From Sphingorhabdus lutea (GTDB lineage: Bacteria; Pseudomonadota; Alphaproteobacteria; Sphingomonadales; Sphingomonadaceae): a stretch of 64,000 nucleotides of DNA. Each line of letters begins with the position of its first letter. The stretch's first letter is position 1. The notes under the pieces were generated by a model. The model saw only the letters and a program-made list of their open reading frames with translations, was not told the DNA's origin and made no database searches. The position numbers were made by a program, and so were the translations under genes. This document shows, piece after piece, positions 17,759 to 26,591 of the stretch. The stretch is taken from positions 424,001-488,000 of the forward strand of contig NZ_CP018154.1 in assembly GCF_001889025.1 (NCBI RefSeq). Reading direction: 5' to 3'.

Positions 17759-18928
17759 TTATAATTTTTCGATAATGGTGACATTGGCCTGACCGCCGCC
17801 CTCGCACATGGTTTGCAAGGCATAACGACCGCCGCGCTGTTCCAATGCGTTTAACATGGTGGCCATTAACTTTGTGCCCGATGCGCCCAATGGATGGCCC
17901 AACGACATTGCCCCGCCATGCACATTTAATTTTGCCCTATCACCGCCAATATGTTTCAACCATGCGAGGGGGACGGGGGCAAATGCCTCATTCACTTCAT
18001 ATAAGTCAATGTCATTAATCGACAATCCGGCCCGTTTCAATGCGCGCTCGGTGGCAAATAATGGTTCTTCCAACATGATAACCGGATCGCCCGCCGTCAC
18101 GGTTAAATTGTGAATGCGCGCACGCGGGGTAAGGCCATGATCCTTTAATGCGCGTTCCGACATAATTAAGACCGCCGATGCGCCATCGCAAATTTGGCTG
18201 CTATTCGCGGCGGTTATTGTGCCGCCCTCGCTCAATAATTTAACCGCTTGAATTGTTTGCATCGTGGCGTCAAATCTTATCCCCTCGTCAATTTCATGGC
18301 TGATTATGCCTTCGGGGCTGTCCACATTAATCGGTACGATTTCATTTTTAAACGCGCCATTTTGGGTTGCGGCAATCGCCTTTTGATGTGATTCCAAAGC
18401 TAGCAAATCCAAATCATCGCGGGTAAAGCCATATTTTTTGACCAGCATTTCTGCGCCCATAAATTGGCTGAACATAATGCCCGGATATGCCTCTTCCAAA
18501 CGCGGGCTTTTATAATTACCCAATCCTTCTTTCATATATAGCTGCGCGGTTGACCCCATGGGCACACGGGTCATGCTTTCAATACCGCTGGCCAACACAA
18601 TATCCTGTGTGCCAGACATTACACCCTGCGCCGCAAATTGGATTGCCTGCTGCGATGAACCACATTGCCGGTCAATCGACACGGCGGGAATTGAATTGGG
18701 CAAATTGGAAGCCAATACCGCATTACGGCCCACATCCATTGTTTGCTCGCCGCCCTGCATCACACATCCGGTGATAACATCCTCAATTTGGGCGGGGTCA
18801 AAATCATTACGATTGGCAATCGCATCAAACACTGCCGCGCCCAAATCAACGGGGTGCACCCCTGCCAATTTACCACCCCTGCGCCCGCCCGCTGTGCGAA
18901 CCGCATCAACAATAAATGCCTCGGCCAT
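17759..18928 (-). CDS. Acetyl-CoA C-acyltransferase (thiolase)
   Basis: Thiolase of 389 residues, which cleaves 3-oxoacyl-CoA with CoA. The acyl-accepting Cys89 lies in SIDRQCGSSQQAI. The His motif GGAMSLGHPLGASG and the C-terminal Cys motif MCEGGGQAN are intact. It is the first gene of the thiolase-SDR-crotonase operon. Two ATGs are possible; ATG 18928 is spaced six bases from GGAGGAGG, whereas ATG 18934 would abut the site, so I chose 18928. A perfect 20-bp palindrome lies just upstream, between a TTGACA -35 and the ribosome-binding site. Confidence 0.93.
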   Translation of the reverse strand: MAEAFIVDAVRTAGGRRGGKLAGVHPVDLGAAVFDAIANRNDFDPAQIEDVITGCVMQGGEQTMDVGRNAVLASNLPNSIPAVSIDRQCGSSQQAIQFAAQGVMSGTQDIVLASGIESMTRVPMGSTAQLYMKEGLGNYKSPRLEEAYPGIMFSQFMGAEMLVKKYGFTRDDLDLLALESHQKAIAATQNGAFKNEIVPINVDSPEGIISHEIDEGIRFDATMQTIQAVKLLSEGGTITAANSSQICDGASAVLIMSERALKDHGLTPRARIHNLTVTAGDPVIMLEEPLFATERALKRAGLSINDIDLYEVNEAFAPVPLAWLKHIGGDRAKLNVHGGAMSLGHPLGASGTKLMATMLNALEQRGGRYALQTMCEGGGQANVTIIEKL

Positions 18929-18946
18929 TAACATCCTCCTCCAAAA

Positions 18947-18985
18947 ATTTAATCATATGATTAAATAAGTGCTGAACTTTGTCAA
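18947..18985 (-). promoter_or_regulatory. Operator palindrome and -35 element of the thiolase operon
   Basis: ATTTAATCATATGATTAAAT (18947-18966) is a perfect 20-bp palindrome ending 18 nt before the thiolase ATG. On the minus strand TTGACA (18985-18980) lies 13 bases upstream of it, so the palindrome covers the expected -10 region and start site, the usual layout for a repressor. Related sites occur at 14105 and 24500. Confidence 0.65.
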
Positions 18986-19009
18986 TGGCTGAAATAAATA
19001 ATGCGGTAA

Positions 19010-19354
19010 CTATAAGCGCGTTCGACCAACCAACATAGCTTTGACATTTCTTTTTTCAGAAAAAGTCAGATAGAGTAGATACATTGATAAGAAGGACGCT
19101 CCACCGAAAAAAGCAATAACTGCTAGCAGCAAGCCAGACACCGAAAAATTGTTGCGCCATGCCGTCCATAAAGCCGAAAGCATGAGCATTAACATGAAAT
19201 CAAAATTGAATTGGCCGGGCCATTCCATCGCAGCCATGTCGCCAAAAAAATCGGGGAAAAGGTTCACACCATTCTGACTAATACCGATTGTAACGATAGT
19301 ATAATATAGCAGCGCAGCGAACATTGAGACTAACAGAATTCGGAACCAAATCAT
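19010..19354 (-). CDS. Small membrane protein of unknown function
   Basis: Protein of 114 residues with about four hydrophobic segments, including IWFRILLVSMFAALLYYTIV and LLLAVIAFFGGASFLSMYLL. Between them lie FNFDFMLMLMLSALW and WR, a pattern I associate with short DUF2834-like membrane proteins, though I cannot confirm a family. ATG 19354 follows GGAG at good spacing; ATG 19366 upstream has no such site. It is the last gene of the acyl-CoA dehydrogenase operon, 92 nt after the aldehyde dehydrogenase. A transport or stress role would be guesswork. Confidence 0.7.
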   Translation of the reverse strand: MIWFRILLVSMFAALLYYTIVTIGISQNGVNLFPDFFGDMAAMEWPGQFNFDFMLMLMLSALWTAWRNNFSVSGLLLAVIAFFGGASFLSMYLLYLTFSEKRNVKAMLVGRTRL

Positions 19355-19446
19355 TTTTATCTCCATTAAGCCAATTAAGAAAATGGGCCCGCAATTATTC
19401 GCGCGAGCCCATAAGAAACGACATTATTCCATTGCGGTGGCGCGGT

Positions 19447-20859
19447 TTATTTTGCGACGGTAATCACCTGTGGATAGGTAAATTCGGACAGACCTTCCTT
19501 GCCATATTCAACGCCAAAGCCGGATTGTTTATGCCCGCCAAATGGCGCAAATGGGGAAAGGTGCAAAAATTCATTGACCCATACAGTGCCCGTTTCCAAT
19601 TGTTCGGCCACGGCCACGCCCTGTTCAGCGTCACTGGTCCATACTGATCCGGCAAGACCATATATACTGTTATTGGCGCGTGAAATCGCCTCTTGCGTCG
19701 TGGAAAATTTCATCAATGGCATAACGGGGCCAAATTGTTCTTCGGCCACGATACGGGCATCTTCTGGCGGATTGTCCAAAATGGTAATGGGCATGAAATA
19801 ACCTGGAATATTGGGGTCATGGTCACCGCCGACAAGGAATTTATACCCATTATCCTTTGCATCTTGGACCAATTCTATCACACGGTCATATTGTGCTTTA
19901 TTTTGAATCGGGCCAACGGCTGTGCCCTGCTCTGCGCCATCGCCAACCTTTACCGATTTGGCAAATTCGGCAATGGCGGCGGATAGTTCATCATAAATAT
20001 CTTCGTGAATATAAATACGCTTGGCGGCGACACAAATTTGACCTGCATTGGTGAAACTGGCCCAGAATAATTTTTCCGCCACCGATTTCACATCCGCATC
20101 GGGCAGGACAATGGATGCGTCATTGCCGCCCAATTCCAGAGTAATGCGTTTTAAATCCTTTGATGCGGTCTCCATAATCCGTTTTCCGGTGGCGGTTGAA
20201 CCGGTAAAGGTTATTTTGTCAATGTCGGGATGCGCGGTAATCATCGGCCCCAAATCATCACCGCCGGTAATCACATTGACCACGCCGGCGGGAACAATGT
20301 CGGCAATTAACTCCATTATCCGTAAAGTGGCTAAAGGGGTGTAGGGCGATGGTTTCAACACGATGGTGCAACCCGACAACATGGCCGGCACAATTTTTTG
20401 CAATGCCATCATCACGGGGAAATTCCACGGCACAATGCCGCCGACCACGCCCACGGGGACGCGGCGGGTGCGGCTTAACCTTTTGTCGCTATCTTCGTTA
20501 ATTTCATCATCAAGGGATAGGGTGGATTGCGCGGCGGCAATGGCCGCTGCGCCTGAAATTTCGCCTGCGGCCTGTGCATGGGGTTTGCCCTGCTCACTGG
20601 TTAATAGGCGAAATAGCTCATCATGATTTTCCTTTATCGCGGCGGATATTTTCAAAATGGCGGCGCGGCGTTCATCAATGGGGGTGGCGCGCCATTTGGG
20701 AAAGGCGGCGCGTGCGGCGGCAACGGCTGCGTCCAATTCGGCCTGACCACAATCGGGCACTTGACCAATAATTTGTTCATTGGCAGGGTTGATAACATCC
20801 AACCATTTGCCATTATCAACCATTTTTCCGTTGATTAGATTTTTATATTGCGTTGCCAT
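19447..20859 (-). CDS. NAD(P)-dependent aldehyde dehydrogenase
   Basis: Aldehyde dehydrogenase superfamily enzyme of 470 residues that oxidises an aldehyde to the acid. It has the cofactor loop FTGSTATGK (218-226), the general base in LELGGND (Glu242) and the nucleophile in NAGQICVAAKR (Cys276). It sits directly after an acyl-CoA ligase gene (41 nt between genes), so a sequence aldehyde to acid to acyl-CoA is a reasonable inference. The longer open frame to 20925 runs into the ligase gene; ATG 20859 gives the expected N-terminus. Confidence 0.92.
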   Translation of the reverse strand: MATQYKNLINGKMVDNGKWLDVINPANEQIIGQVPDCGQAELDAAVAAARAAFPKWRATPIDERRAAILKISAAIKENHDELFRLLTSEQGKPHAQAAGEISGAAAIAAAQSTLSLDDEINEDSDKRLSRTRRVPVGVVGGIVPWNFPVMMALQKIVPAMLSGCTIVLKPSPYTPLATLRIMELIADIVPAGVVNVITGGDDLGPMITAHPDIDKITFTGSTATGKRIMETASKDLKRITLELGGNDASIVLPDADVKSVAEKLFWASFTNAGQICVAAKRIYIHEDIYDELSAAIAEFAKSVKVGDGAEQGTAVGPIQNKAQYDRVIELVQDAKDNGYKFLVGGDHDPNIPGYFMPITILDNPPEDARIVAEEQFGPVMPLMKFSTTQEAISRANNSIYGLAGSVWTSDAEQGVAVAEQLETGTVWVNEFLHLSPFAPFGGHKQSGFGVEYGKEGLSEFTYPQVITVAK

Positions 20860-20899
20860 TTTGTGCCTACTTTCTTTATATAAACTTATATTATGTAAT

Positions 20900-22423
20900 T
20901 TAGGAACGCGCCGCCCAATATTCATCCCTTAAAAGCCGTTTATATAATTTTCCGGTGGGATGGCGCGGCAATTCTGCACGATAATCAATTGATTTTGGTA
21001 TTTTAACACCCGAAAGCGTTTGACGCAAAAATGCATAAACTTCAGCGGTAAATGCTTCATTTGCATCGGCCATATTCATGGGCTGGACCACCGCGACCAC
21101 CTTTTCACCCAAATCATCATCGGGCGCACCAATAACCGCAGCATCGGCAATTTTGGGATGGGTGATAAGCAGATTTTCAATTTCCTGAGGATAGACATTG
21201 ACCCCACCGGAAATAATCATAAATGATTTTCGGTCGGTTAAATATAAAAATCCATCTTCATCAACATATCCCACATCGCCCAATGTGGACCAGCCCTGTT
21301 GATTATGGGAATCGGCGGTTTTTTCTTTGTCATTATGATAGGTGAATTGCGGGCCGCCCTCAAAATATATATGCCCAATTTCGCCGGCGGGAAGCTCATT
21401 TCCTTCATCATCACAAATGCGGATAATGCCCAGCAATGCACGGCCAACCGATCCTTTATGTGTCATCCAATCGGCCGAATTTATATATGTAAATCCATTA
21501 CCCTCTGTTCCGGCATAATATTCCATCAACACCGGCCCGAACCAATTTATCATCATTTCCTTAATCGGCATAGGGCATGGTGCGGCGGCATGAATGGCGC
21601 ATTTTAACGATGACACATCATATTTTGCCCGTGTTTCGGGTGGTAATTTTGACATACGAACAAAATGAGTGGGCACCCATTGGCTGGCATTGATGTGATA
21701 TTTTTGGATAAGCTCCAATGCCTTTTCCGGATCAAATTTATTCATCACCACCACCGTGCCGCCAAGCCGGTGGACGGTCATGCACCAACGAAGCGGCGCA
21801 GCATGATATAAAGGGGCGGGGGATAGGTAAATGGAATCAGCATTTAATCCAAAGACACCGCCTGCCAACATGACAAGTGCGTTTCCAGCAGCAATATTTT
21901 CATCCTCTGGCAGGGGGAAACGCACCCCCTTGGGCTTTCCGGTTGTGCCTGAACTATATAACATATCCGTGCCCGCGCGCTCATCCTTTATGGGGGTTAT
22001 GGGCTGGGCCTGCATGGCGCGATGTAAATTTTCCCATCCTGATTTGTCTGCACCTAAAATATATTGATGTTCGCATTGGGAAATTTGATTTAACAATTTA
22101 TCACCCAGCGACGCCCCACAAAATACCGCCTTTGCCCCGCTATCTTTCAATATATAGTTGATTTCGCTGGCGGTTAATCGGTTGCTGACCACCACGAATA
22201 TAATGCCTGCTCGCTGCGCGCCCCAAACAAGGTCAAAAAATTCGGCCACATTTTCCATGCAAATGGCAATAATGTCCCCAATATTCAGCCCAATAGATCG
22301 GTATAGATGGGCGGCGCGATTGCTGCGTCGGTCAAGCTGCCCATAGGTTATAATTTCACCGCTATTGCCCATGATGATGGCAGCTTTATCGGCATTGGTT
22401 TTCGCATGAATATGGGGATGCAT
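20900..22423 (-). CDS. AMP-forming acyl-CoA synthetase
   Basis: ANL-superfamily ligase of 507 residues that makes acyl-CoA from acid, ATP and CoA through an acyl-adenylate. It has the P-loop SSGTTGKPKG (157-166), the adenylate motif YYAGTEG, STLGDVGYVDEDGFLYLTDR and the C-terminal catalytic Lys in PTGKLYKR. It belongs to the fatty-acid/aromatic-acid ligase group; the acid is not identifiable. It is the third gene of the acyl-CoA dehydrogenase operon, 15 nt after the crotonase gene. Confidence 0.92.
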   Translation of the reverse strand: MHPHIHAKTNADKAAIIMGNSGEIITYGQLDRRSNRAAHLYRSIGLNIGDIIAICMENVAEFFDLVWGAQRAGIIFVVVSNRLTASEINYILKDSGAKAVFCGASLGDKLLNQISQCEHQYILGADKSGWENLHRAMQAQPITPIKDERAGTDMLYSSGTTGKPKGVRFPLPEDENIAAGNALVMLAGGVFGLNADSIYLSPAPLYHAAPLRWCMTVHRLGGTVVVMNKFDPEKALELIQKYHINASQWVPTHFVRMSKLPPETRAKYDVSSLKCAIHAAAPCPMPIKEMMINWFGPVLMEYYAGTEGNGFTYINSADWMTHKGSVGRALLGIIRICDDEGNELPAGEIGHIYFEGGPQFTYHNDKEKTADSHNQQGWSTLGDVGYVDEDGFLYLTDRKSFMIISGGVNVYPQEIENLLITHPKIADAAVIGAPDDDLGEKVVAVVQPMNMADANEAFTAEVYAFLRQTLSGVKIPKSIDYRAELPRHPTGKLYKRLLRDEYWAARS

Positions 22424-22438
22424 ATTGGTATATTTCCT

Positions 22439-23197
22439 TTATTTACCGGTCCAATTGGGGCTGCGTTTTTCGGCAAAGGCGGCGGCGCCTTCCCTTGCGT
22501 CGGATGATGTGAAAATGGGTTTGATAATCTCTATTTGCTTATCCCACATTATATCTTCATCCCACATGCCCGATTTGGCAATTACCGATTTGGATATGCG
22601 CACGGCAAGCGGGCCATTGGCAGTAATTTTTCGTGCCAATATCATGGCGGCATCCAATGCCGCGCCATCGGTTAATTGATTGACAAGCCCCAATTCATAA
22701 CCGCGCTGTGCATCAATAAATTCACCCGTCAGGGCAAGCTCCATTGCGATTTTTTGGGGGATAAGGCGGGGCAGGCGCATCAACCCACCCGCCGCTGCAA
22801 CCAATCCGCGCTTTGTCTCTGGTATACCAAATTTCGCGTCTTTATTGGCGATTATCATATCGCATGCAATGGCGGTTTCAAGGCCGCCTGCTAAAGCATA
22901 GCCATCAACCGCCGCAATTAACGGTTTTTGAGGCGGCGCTTCAACAAATCCGGCAAATCCCTTGCCCTTGACCGATGGTAATTCGCCGCGCAAATATCCT
23001 TTTAAGTCCATGCCCGAACAAAATGTGCCGCCCGCGCCGGTGATAATGGCAACGCGAATGTCCGCATCATTATCCAATCGCTCCATCGCATCGGCAATTA
23101 TTTCCGCCGCCGCGCGGTTCATGGCATTTTTTGCCTCTGGCCTGTTGATGGTGATGACCATGATGCCATCTTCCACCTTGACTAATGTGTCTGCCAT
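22439..23197 (-). CDS. Enoyl-CoA hydratase family protein (crotonase)
   Basis: Second crotonase of the cluster, 252 residues, with oxyanion-hole elements GGTFCSGMDL and GYALAGGLE, and FGIPETKRGLVAAAGGLMRLPR over the catalytic region. It resembles the carnitinyl-CoA dehydratase/enoyl-CoA hydratase group of sphingomonads. It differs clearly from the crotonase at 16081, so the two probably act on different intermediates. It lies 29 nt after the acyl-CoA dehydrogenase gene in the same operon. Confidence 0.9.
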   Translation of the reverse strand: MADTLVKVEDGIMVITINRPEAKNAMNRAAAEIIADAMERLDNDADIRVAIITGAGGTFCSGMDLKGYLRGELPSVKGKGFAGFVEAPPQKPLIAAVDGYALAGGLETAIACDMIIANKDAKFGIPETKRGLVAAAGGLMRLPRLIPQKIAMELALTGEFIDAQRGYELGLVNQLTDGAALDAAMILARKITANGPLAVRISKSVIAKSGMWDEDIMWDKQIEIIKPIFTSSDAREGAAAFAEKRSPNWTGK

Positions 23198-23226
23198 ATA
23201 TGTTTCTCCGTTTAATAATTTATATC

Positions 23227-24480
23227 TTACCGCCCCTTGGGAAGGCCAAGGACATGTTCCGCCACAATATTACGCTGTATTTCCGATGTTCCCCCGCCAA
23301 TGGTGGCCGAAAAACTGTTTAAATAGCTGCGATGCCAATAACCATTATCGGCAGCATTTGGTTCATCGACATAATATCCCGCCCTGCTGCCTAGGAAATT
23401 TAACGAAAATTCGGTTAATTCACGGATTAACTCGGTCCGGCCCAATTTGTTAAGCAGGGCCAAACCCATGGGGCGATCCATATTTAATGGCGCCATTCGG
23501 CGGCGTTGATTATTTAAATTTAATGCTTGAATATCGATTATATGTTCGACCAATTTGTCGCATATAATGGGATCGTCCAACACGGGACGTCCGCCGCGCC
23601 GCGCCGTTTTGGCCATATCGACCACGGACATGACGTCCATTTCTTTGACAAAATATCCGCCCACAGGCTTTACCTTTGCTCCGCGTTCATATTCCAATGT
23701 TTTCATGGCCATTGACCAGCCCTGGCCCTCTTCGCCCATGATGCCGTTGGCCGGAATACGCGCATCGGTAAAGAAACATTGCACAAAGCCATATTCACCG
23801 GTTAATTTTTTAATGCGGCGGGTTTCCACGCCGGGAATTTTCATTGGGGCAAGGAAGAATGACAATCCGGCATATTTGCTGGGTCCATCATTTGATGTGC
23901 GGGCAAGCAATATCATTTGATCCGCACGGTCGCCAAGCGATGTCCAGATTTTCGACCCGTTGATAATATAGTCATCGCCATCGCGCACCGCCTTTGTCTG
24001 TGCACTGCCAAGGTCGCTGCCATGTTCGGGTTCGGAAAATCCCTGACACCAAATTTCTTCGGCGGCCAACATGGGTTTAATGAACCGGCGTTTCATCGCC
24101 TCATCCCCCATATCCAAAATTAACGGTCCGGCCCAACCATTGCCAATGGCGTTTATCATGATGGGCGCGTCATATTTACGCATGATGCGCGTGGCGATTC
24201 GTTGATATTCGTCATGCATTCCGCCGCCGCCATATATTGCGGGCCAGCTCATGCCCAAATATCCCGCCTCATATACTTTGCGCTGCCAATTGCGCAGGAA
24301 ATCAAATTGTTGATCGGTGCTGACCTCCATAAAGGTAAGCGGCAACATAAAACCAGGTTCGTTGACGGTATTTTCCCGAAACCATGCGTCGCATTGCTGG
24401 GTAAAATCGTCAATTTCGCTTTTGCTGGGGCCAGAGGCACCTGCGGCATAGGCGGATTCCGGGCGTTGATTTTCTGCCAT
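23227..24480 (-). CDS. Acyl-CoA dehydrogenase
   Basis: FAD-dependent acyl-CoA dehydrogenase of 417 residues that makes the 2,3-enoyl-CoA. It has the family signature CQGFSEPEHGSDLGS, the substrate and flavin segment IINGSKIWTSLGDRADQ and the C-terminal GGGTSEIQRNIVAEHVLGLPKG. It is the first gene of the five-gene operon. ATG 24480 is preceded by GAGGAG; the open frame to 24528 crosses the promoter. The TTAAT...ATTAA palindrome 20 nt upstream suggests control together with the thiolase operon. Substrate unknown. Confidence 0.92.
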   Translation of the reverse strand: MAENQRPESAYAAGASGPSKSEIDDFTQQCDAWFRENTVNEPGFMLPLTFMEVSTDQQFDFLRNWQRKVYEAGYLGMSWPAIYGGGGMHDEYQRIATRIMRKYDAPIMINAIGNGWAGPLILDMGDEAMKRRFIKPMLAAEEIWCQGFSEPEHGSDLGSAQTKAVRDGDDYIINGSKIWTSLGDRADQMILLARTSNDGPSKYAGLSFFLAPMKIPGVETRRIKKLTGEYGFVQCFFTDARIPANGIMGEEGQGWSMAMKTLEYERGAKVKPVGGYFVKEMDVMSVVDMAKTARRGGRPVLDDPIICDKLVEHIIDIQALNLNNQRRRMAPLNMDRPMGLALLNKLGRTELIRELTEFSLNFLGSRAGYYVDEPNAADNGYWHRSYLNSFSATIGGGTSEIQRNIVAEHVLGLPKGR

Positions 24481-24499
24481 TCTCAATCTCCTCACAATA

Positions 24500-24515
24500 T
24501 TAATTGAACGATTAA
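24500..24515 (-). promoter_or_regulatory. Candidate operator upstream of the acyl-CoA dehydrogenase operon
   Basis: TTAATTGAACGATTAA is an inverted repeat (TTAAT/ATTAA) 19 nt before the ATG. It shares half-sites with the palindromes at 14105 and 18947. A TTGCAA -35-like element lies just upstream on the minus strand. It is the weakest of the three matches. Confidence 0.45.
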
Positions 24516-24582
24516 GAATATATTGCAAGAATTTTTAAGCAGCTTTTTCCATCAAACGCATCTTTGCCTTTATATTTACCGC

Positions 24583-26052
24583 CTATTTCATTGCCAATGC
24601 CACGGCCTTGGTCCATCCATCCAGACGGTTTTGGCGGCTTTGTTCGGTCATATTGGGGGTGAATTGGTGAATTTTGCCGCGCATAATGGCCGCTTCGTTC
24701 AGGTTTTGATATAAATTCGCGCCCACCGCCGCCAACATGGCCGCGCCCAATGCGGTTGTTTCAATAAAATAGGGGCGTTCCACGCCAATGTTCAAAATAT
24801 CGGCTAAATCCTGTGCCATCCAATCATTGGAAACCATGCCGCCATCAATGCGTAATTCGCCCCAATCACATCCATCGGCGGCATAGGCAGTTTTCAAATC
24901 ATGCGCCTGATGCGCCATTGCCTCCAACCCGGCGCGCACAATATGCGCCTTTGTTGCGGCAAAACTTAATCCTGATATTATGCCGCGCGCATGGGGGTTC
25001 CAATATGGTGCGCCCAATCCGGAAAGGGCGGGGACCAAAAACACGCCGCCATTGTCGGGCACGCTTTTGGCCAATGCCTCGCTATCCCCCGCATGGGCGA
25101 TAATTTGCATATCATCGCGCATCCATTGCATTAATGATCCAGCAACGAAAACCGACCCTTCCAACGCATAATGACGCTCTCCATTTAATTGCCATGCAAT
25201 GGTGGATAGCAATTTATTGTCCGAATATGGCCGTTCCGTTCCGCTTTGGGTTAAGATGAATGCCCCCGTGCCAAATGTGGCCTTTGTCTGTCCCTTGGCC
25301 AAACATCCCTGTCCAATGGTGGCAGCCTGTTGATCTCCCGCCATGCCGCAAATGGGGATGGCGCCACCGAAAATATCGGGCAAACTATGGCCCAATTGAC
25401 CGGCACAATCGCTAATTTCAGGCAAAATATGTTGCGGCACATTAAATATATTTAATAAATCATCATCCCATCCGCCATTTTGGCCAATGGACATTAATGC
25501 GGTGCGCGATGCGTTGCTGGCGTCGGTGATGTGCAATCCGCCGGTTAATCGATATGTTAAATAGCTTTCAACCGTGCCAACCGCCAAATTTTCGCCCAAT
25601 TGTTTTAATTGTGGCCAATTTTCCAATGCCCAGCCAATTTTACTTCCGCTAAAATATGGGTCAAGCAACAGGCCGCTTTTTTCCTGCACCATTTTTTCAT
25701 GGCCCGCATCTTTTAATGTGGCGCAAATATCGGCGGTTCGGCGGTCCTGCCACACAATGGCGGGGGCAACGGGTTTTCCAGTGCGCCTGTCCCAAAAAAT
25801 AATTGTTTCGCGTTGGTTGGTGATGGCAATGGCAATAATATGTTGTGCGCCGCCCGCTTTATTCACCATTTGGGTGGCACAGGACAGGCTATGCTGCCAA
25901 ATTTCCTCTGCATCATGTTCCACCAAACCGGGGGCGGGATAATGTTGGGTTAAGGGTTTTTGCGCGCTGGCAATCATTTCACCCATGGGGGAAAATAATA
26001 TTGCGCGGGTAGAGGTTGTGCCCTCATCAATTACTAAAATATATTGGCTCAC
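24583..26052 (-). CDS. glpK: Glycerol kinase
   Basis: GlpK phosphorylates glycerol to sn-glycerol 3-phosphate in the cytoplasm, the entry step of glycerol use. The 489-residue product is of normal length. It shows the FGGY-family phosphate-binding start VIDEGTTSTRAILF, ITNQRETIIFWDRRTG, FGTGAFILTQSG and the C-terminal sugar-kinase signature GGMVSNDWMAQDLADIL. No glpD, glpF or glpR lies nearby. It may be transcribed alone, as 103 nt separate it from the acyl-CoA dehydrogenase start. Confidence 0.95.
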   Translation of the reverse strand: MSQYILVIDEGTTSTRAILFSPMGEMIASAQKPLTQHYPAPGLVEHDAEEIWQHSLSCATQMVNKAGGAQHIIAIAITNQRETIIFWDRRTGKPVAPAIVWQDRRTADICATLKDAGHEKMVQEKSGLLLDPYFSGSKIGWALENWPQLKQLGENLAVGTVESYLTYRLTGGLHITDASNASRTALMSIGQNGGWDDDLLNIFNVPQHILPEISDCAGQLGHSLPDIFGGAIPICGMAGDQQAATIGQGCLAKGQTKATFGTGAFILTQSGTERPYSDNKLLSTIAWQLNGERHYALEGSVFVAGSLMQWMRDDMQIIAHAGDSEALAKSVPDNGGVFLVPALSGLGAPYWNPHARGIISGLSFAATKAHIVRAGLEAMAHQAHDLKTAYAADGCDWGELRIDGGMVSNDWMAQDLADILNIGVERPYFIETTALGAAMLAAVGANLYQNLNEAAIMRGKIHQFTPNMTEQSRQNRLDGWTKAVALAMK

Positions 26053-26254
26053 TTACTATCCTCTCCATTACCCAATATGTGAATTTGGATTTATGTGGCG
26101 TTTTTTTCACGCGCCTGCAATCCATTTATGATGATGATAATATCAATGGGCCGCGCGGCGATATATTGGGGATGCGGGGCGGGGATATAATAATCTTTGA
26201 TAAGTGAATTATGATGAGAAATTTAGAGGAAAACTTGTCATTAAACAAGAAAAC

Positions 26255-26329
26255 TGGAGCGGGCGAAGGGATTCGAACCCTCGACCCCAACCTTGGCAAG
26301 GTTGTGCTCTACCCCTGAGCTACGCCCGC
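26255..26329 (-). tRNA. tRNA-Gly (anticodon GCC)
   Basis: A complete 75-nt cloverleaf on the minus strand. The acceptor stem pairs GCGGGCG with CGCCCGC, the D-arm is GCTC/GAGC, and the anticodon stem CAACC/GGTTG encloses the loop TTGCCAA with anticodon GCC. The T-arm loop is TTCGAAT, the discriminator is T and the CCA end is encoded. It reads the GGC/GGU glycine codons. Confidence 0.97.
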
Positions 26330-26371
26330 TCTGGCGGATGTGATTCTGTTCCTTCACATCGGGTGAAGGGG

Positions 26372-26400
26372 CAGTTAGCACCGGATTCATAACCCTGCAA
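26372..26400 (-). promoter_or_regulatory. Likely promoter of tRNA-Gly
   Basis: On the minus strand TTGCAG and TAACTG are separated by 17 bases, about 43 nt before the tRNA. A 7-bp hairpin (arms at 26351-26357 and 26363-26369) lies in the presumed leader. Confidence 0.4.
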
Positions 26401-26591
26401 GCCCTTAAAGTGACTTTTTATAAAAACTTTTTATTTTTTATCGAAAAGCTTCCATAAACTTGGTTTTTTGAAAATAGTTCCTACTTAATAACCAATCATA
26501 ATTTATATAAAAATAGCGGTCTTTATATCCATGACATATATAGTTATAGCGTCAAAGCAGCCCTATTTAGCATTTTGAACGGAGAGATATT

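Noticed and set aside
26221..26254. Terminator downstream of tRNA-Gly
   Set aside because: Only a 5-bp CTTGT/ACAAG stem with a short T-run is present, too weak to call.
26204..26392. Open frame encoding SGRRDSNPRPQPWQGC...
   Set aside because: It is the well-known spurious peptide read from the antisense strand of a tRNA gene (here tRNA-Gly).
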